Source: DATBLE01 sp963719325
GTDB lineage: Bacteria > Actinomycetota > Thermoleophilia > Gaiellales > Gaiellaceae
Assembly (NCBI GenBank): GCA_963719325.1
Contig: CAVRBW010000001.1
Coordinates: forward strand, 1 to 64,000
Reading direction: 5' to 3'
Length of the DNA stretch: 64,000 bases
Within the stretch, counting starts at the first letter, position 1. The number at the start of each line of letters is the position of its first letter. Both the position numbers and the translations under genes were made by a program. This document shows positions 61,758 to 64,000 of this stretch, in pieces. The notes under the pieces were generated by a model that saw only the letters and a program-made list of their open reading frames with translations, did no database searches and was not told where the DNA came from.

Positions 61758-62867
61758 CTACTTCCCGCCCGCGGTCACCTTGACCGTCGCCTTCTTCCAC
61801 GACGCGCCGGTGACGTTGACGCCGCTCTTCTTGACCATGGCGACCGCCGCCTTGGCCAGGTCGCTGCGGTAGGCGCCCGACGGCGCCTTCTTGATGATCT
61901 TGAACTTCTGCGCGATCGAGGCGGTCCGCTTGTAGGAGACCGGATCCATCACGCCGATGCCGAGCTTGGCCGGCCAGATGAGCGCGTTGATCTCGTTCAC
62001 CTGCCAGGTCTGGTGGCCCTTCCCGAGCGTCGGCCCGTTGTCGAGCACGATCTGCGTGCAGGCCTTCAGGTTGTCACGGCACCAGGCCCAACCGGCGAAG
62101 GAAGCCGCGAGGAATCGCTTCGCCACGTCCTGGTTCTTCGCGTTCTTGATCCAGGAGCCCTTGACGAAGATCCCGTCCTCGAGCATTCCCGTGCCCTGCT
62201 TCTCCATCGGGAAGACGTTGAGGTCGGAGAGCTGGTAGAGCTTGCCCGTCTTCGGGTTCTTGACCTCGAGGACCTGGGCGAGCTCGTTGTAGGTCATCGC
62301 CGATGCTGCGTCGATCTGCCGCTTCAGGAACAGCTGCATGTCGAACGGCTGGGCGACGATCGTCACCTGGCTCTTCGAGTTCGGATCGATCCCGCACTTC
62401 TGGAGGGCGGCGAACTGCTCGAACTCGTTGCCGCCGAGCCAGACTCCGACCTTCTTGCTCTTGAGCTTGCAGAAGCTGCCGAGTCCCGTGTCCTTCCACG
62501 TCAGCTCGGTCAGGCCGCTGCGGGTGAAGACCTGGGCCACGTTCACGATGTCGCCGCCCTTGTCCCGCGTTGCCATCAGGCTCGGAAGCCAATCGATCCC
62601 GAACTGCGCCTGCCCGCCGAGCACGACCTGCTCGGGAATGATGTCGGGGCCGCCGGTCTTGATCGAGACGTCGAGGTTGTACTTGTCGTACAGGCCCTTC
62701 GCCTTCGCCGCGTAGTAACCGGCGAACTGCCCCTGCGTGACCCACTTGAGCTGCAGCGTGACCTTGTCCTTCTTCACGCTGCCACTCGACGTCGCCGTCG
62801 CGAGCGTCGCCGCCGCGACCGCGGCGAGGACGACGAAGACGGCGAGCAGTGTGCGGTTCCTCCTCAT
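61758..62867 (-). CDS. ABC transporter substrate-binding protein (NMT1/THI5/SsuA-like)
   Basis: A 369-residue secreted protein. A signal-like N-terminus (MRRNRTLLAVFVVLAAVAAATLA) is followed by LQLKWVTQGQFAGYYAAKAKGLYDKY, the NMT1/THI5 pattern, and GGQAQFGIDWLPSLMATRDKGG. Three cysteines (FCKLKSKK, LQKCGID, AWCRDNLKACTQ) may pair outside the cell. Proteins of this group bind pyrimidine precursors, sulfonates or related small molecules. Next to dihydropyrimidinase a pyrimidine or hydantoin ligand is likely. ATG 62867 places the signal peptide correctly; the longer upstream frame is not used. Confidence 0.87.
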   Translation of the reverse strand: MRRNRTLLAVFVVLAAVAAATLATATSSGSVKKDKVTLQLKWVTQGQFAGYYAAKAKGLYDKYNLDVSIKTGGPDIIPEQVVLGGQAQFGIDWLPSLMATRDKGGDIVNVAQVFTRSGLTELTWKDTGLGSFCKLKSKKVGVWLGGNEFEQFAALQKCGIDPNSKSQVTIVAQPFDMQLFLKRQIDAASAMTYNELAQVLEVKNPKTGKLYQLSDLNVFPMEKQGTGMLEDGIFVKGSWIKNAKNQDVAKRFLAASFAGWAWCRDNLKACTQIVLDNGPTLGKGHQTWQVNEINALIWPAKLGIGVMDPVSYKRTASIAQKFKIIKKAPSGAYRSDLAKAAVAMVKKSGVNVTGASWKKATVKVTAGGK

Positions 62868-62895
62868 GGTGTTTCCCTTCTCCCTCCCTCGTGGT

Positions 62896-63720
62896 TCATT
62901 CGTGTCCCTGCCGTGTGGACGCATGCCAGCTCAACGAAAGACGCTCCGCCAGCCCGATCACCCCGTAGAACGCGATCCCGATGATGCTCGCGACCACGAT
63001 CAACGCCCACGCACGATCGAGCTGGAAGATGCCCACCGATGCCCTGATCTGGATTCCGAGCGCCTCCTGTGTCCCCCCGAAGTAGTCCCCGATGACCGCA
63101 CCGATCATCGCAAGCACGCTCGCGACCTTCAAGGCGGAGAAGACGAACGGCAGCGCGCTCGGGATGCGGACGCGGCGGAAGATCTCGAGCTCGCCCGCCG
63201 CGTACGACTGCATCAGCTCGATCGACGACGGCCGTACCGAGGTGAGGCCGCGGAGCGTGTTCACGAGCACCGGGAAGTAGCAGAGGATCGCGGCGATCGC
63301 CATCTTCGACGACTGGTTGAGCGCCCCGAACCACGCGTTCGTGATCGGCGCAAACGCGATGATCGGAACGGCGTTCGCAGCGACCAGGTAGGGGAGGATC
63401 GCCCCACCGAAGCGGCGCCAGCGGGCCAGGACGACCGCGCTGGCGAACCCCGCTGCGCAGCCGATCGCGAACCCGCCGAGGGCTTCCTTGAACGTGAACC
63501 AGCCGGCGCTCCAGATCGCGCTGCGGTCGTTCCAGAACTCGGTGATGACGGTGGTGAAGCGCGGCAGAAGGTAGGTGTCGACCCCGATCGCCGGGACGAG
63601 CCACTCCCACGCGACGATCCCGAGGCCGAAGACGACGACGGCCGGCACCCAGTCGACGAGCCGTCGCCCGACGCCGCGGGCGAGCGCCCCTCGCGGGACC
63701 GCCTCGGCGATCGTCGTCAA
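62896..63720 (-). CDS. ABC transporter permease (SsuC/ThiX-like)
   Basis: A 274-residue BPD-type permease with about six membrane segments (WVPAVVVFGLGIVAWEWLV first) and the coupling-loop EAA-like sequence AAGELEIFRRVRIPSALPFV. It starts at a TTG that overlaps the ATPase stop (TTGA). With the binding protein at 61758 and the ATPase at 63717 it makes a complete importer. Gene order ATPase, permease, binding protein, dihydropyrimidinase indicates one operon. Confidence 0.9.
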   Translation of the reverse strand: MTTIAEAVPRGALARGVGRRLVDWVPAVVVFGLGIVAWEWLVPAIGVDTYLLPRFTTVITEFWNDRSAIWSAGWFTFKEALGGFAIGCAAGFASAVVLARWRRFGGAILPYLVAANAVPIIAFAPITNAWFGALNQSSKMAIAAILCYFPVLVNTLRGLTSVRPSSIELMQSYAAGELEIFRRVRIPSALPFVFSALKVASVLAMIGAVIGDYFGGTQEALGIQIRASVGIFQLDRAWALIVVASIIGIAFYGVIGLAERLSLSWHASTRQGHE

Positions 63721-64000
63721 GCCTCGACCTCCTCTTCGACCGGCGGCGCGTCGAACGCGTGCGCGGCGGCGAGCAGCTCGCGGACCTGGGTGACGAGCTC
63801 GAAGTAGCGGGGCTCCTCGCGGGTCAGGCCGGTGCGGGGATAGGGCAGGTCGCTGTCGACGATGCCGGCGATCCGGCCGGGGCGGGCGGACATGACCACG
63901 ATCCGGGTCGACAGGAAGACCGCCTCGGCGATCGAGTGCGTGACGAAGACGACCGTGCTCTCGATCTCCTCCCAGATCCGGAGGAGCTCGAGGTTCATCC
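63717..64000 (-). CDS. ABC transporter ATPase, C-terminal part (N-terminus beyond window)
   Basis: The last 93 or so residues of an SsuB/TauB-type ATPase: VVFVTHSIAEAVFLSTRIVVM with the switch His, then RPGRIAGIVDSDLPYPRTG. Walker A and B lie upstream of the window edge on this strand. The Met at 63998 is internal; the frame is open to 64000. It would power import through the neighbouring permease. The acidic C-terminal tail (PPVEEEVEA) is longer than in many homologues. Confidence 0.87.
   Translation of the reverse strand, partial: MNLELLRIWEEIESTVVFVTHSIAEAVFLSTRIVVMSARPGRIAGIVDSDLPYPRTGLTREEPRYFELVTQVRELLAAAHAFDAPPVEEEVEA

Overview
The window is about 64 kb of very GC-rich, tightly packed bacterial chromosome. 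Frequent GTG and TTG starts, four-base stop/start overlaps, coenzyme F420 genes and the style of the glycan genes suggest an actinobacterium, probably near Thermoleophilia/Gaiellales. That placement is inference from protein character, not a phylogeny. No tRNA, rRNA, CRISPR array, transposase or integrase was recognised.

Layout. (1) From 1 to about 35 kb lies a surface-glycan locus. It has about eleven GT4/GT-B-type glycosyltransferases, two GT2 enzymes, three large GT-C-like membrane proteins (a fourth is at 54-56 kb), five SAM methyltransferases, two polysaccharide-deacetylase-like proteins, an asparagine synthase, a GDP-mannose/fucose-type nucleotide-sugar branch (two SDR dehydratases and a GDP-fucose-synthase-like reductase), a WbaP-type sugar-1-P transferase and a WecA-type transferase fused to a CapD-like module. 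A Wzm-like permease closes it. (2) From 35 to 40 kb haem genes hemE and hemH sit between the Wzm permease and its Wzt ATPase, which overlaps hemH. (3) From 40 to 53 kb there is a PHP protein with a decayed PolX polymerase domain, then F420 genes (cofD, cofE, cofC, fused cofG-cofH), F420-using oxidoreductases (LLM and PPOX type), a GAF/GGDEF regulator, a macro-domain protein and an amidase. (4) From 53 to 64 kb there is a hydroxyacid dehydrogenase, another GT-C-like protein, then a catabolic set: class III aminotransferase, malonate/methylmalonate semialdehyde dehydrogenase, HMG-CoA-lyase-like enzyme, dihydropyrimidinase and an SsuABC/NMT1-type transporter. The set fits reductive pyrimidine and beta-alanine breakdown.

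The most unusual content is three families of dispersed repeats. Family M is about 165 bp, nearly palindromic end to end, with three copies (42085, 51155, 60132) and a solo terminal-repeat hairpin at 42004. One copy supplies the start codon of cofD and another encodes the first 26 residues of a PPOX enzyme. Family D is about 100 bp with two hairpins at a fixed 43-45 bp spacing, in five or six copies, mostly directly after stop codons. Family P is a GC-rich palindromic unit inserted in frame inside genes: twice in tandem in a GT2 glycosyltransferase and once, in another reading phase, in a methyltransferase.

Seven conserved genes carry frameshifts, nearly all single extra bases, which looks like insertion-biased consensus error rather than gene decay. 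They are annotated as one gene each with the break stated.
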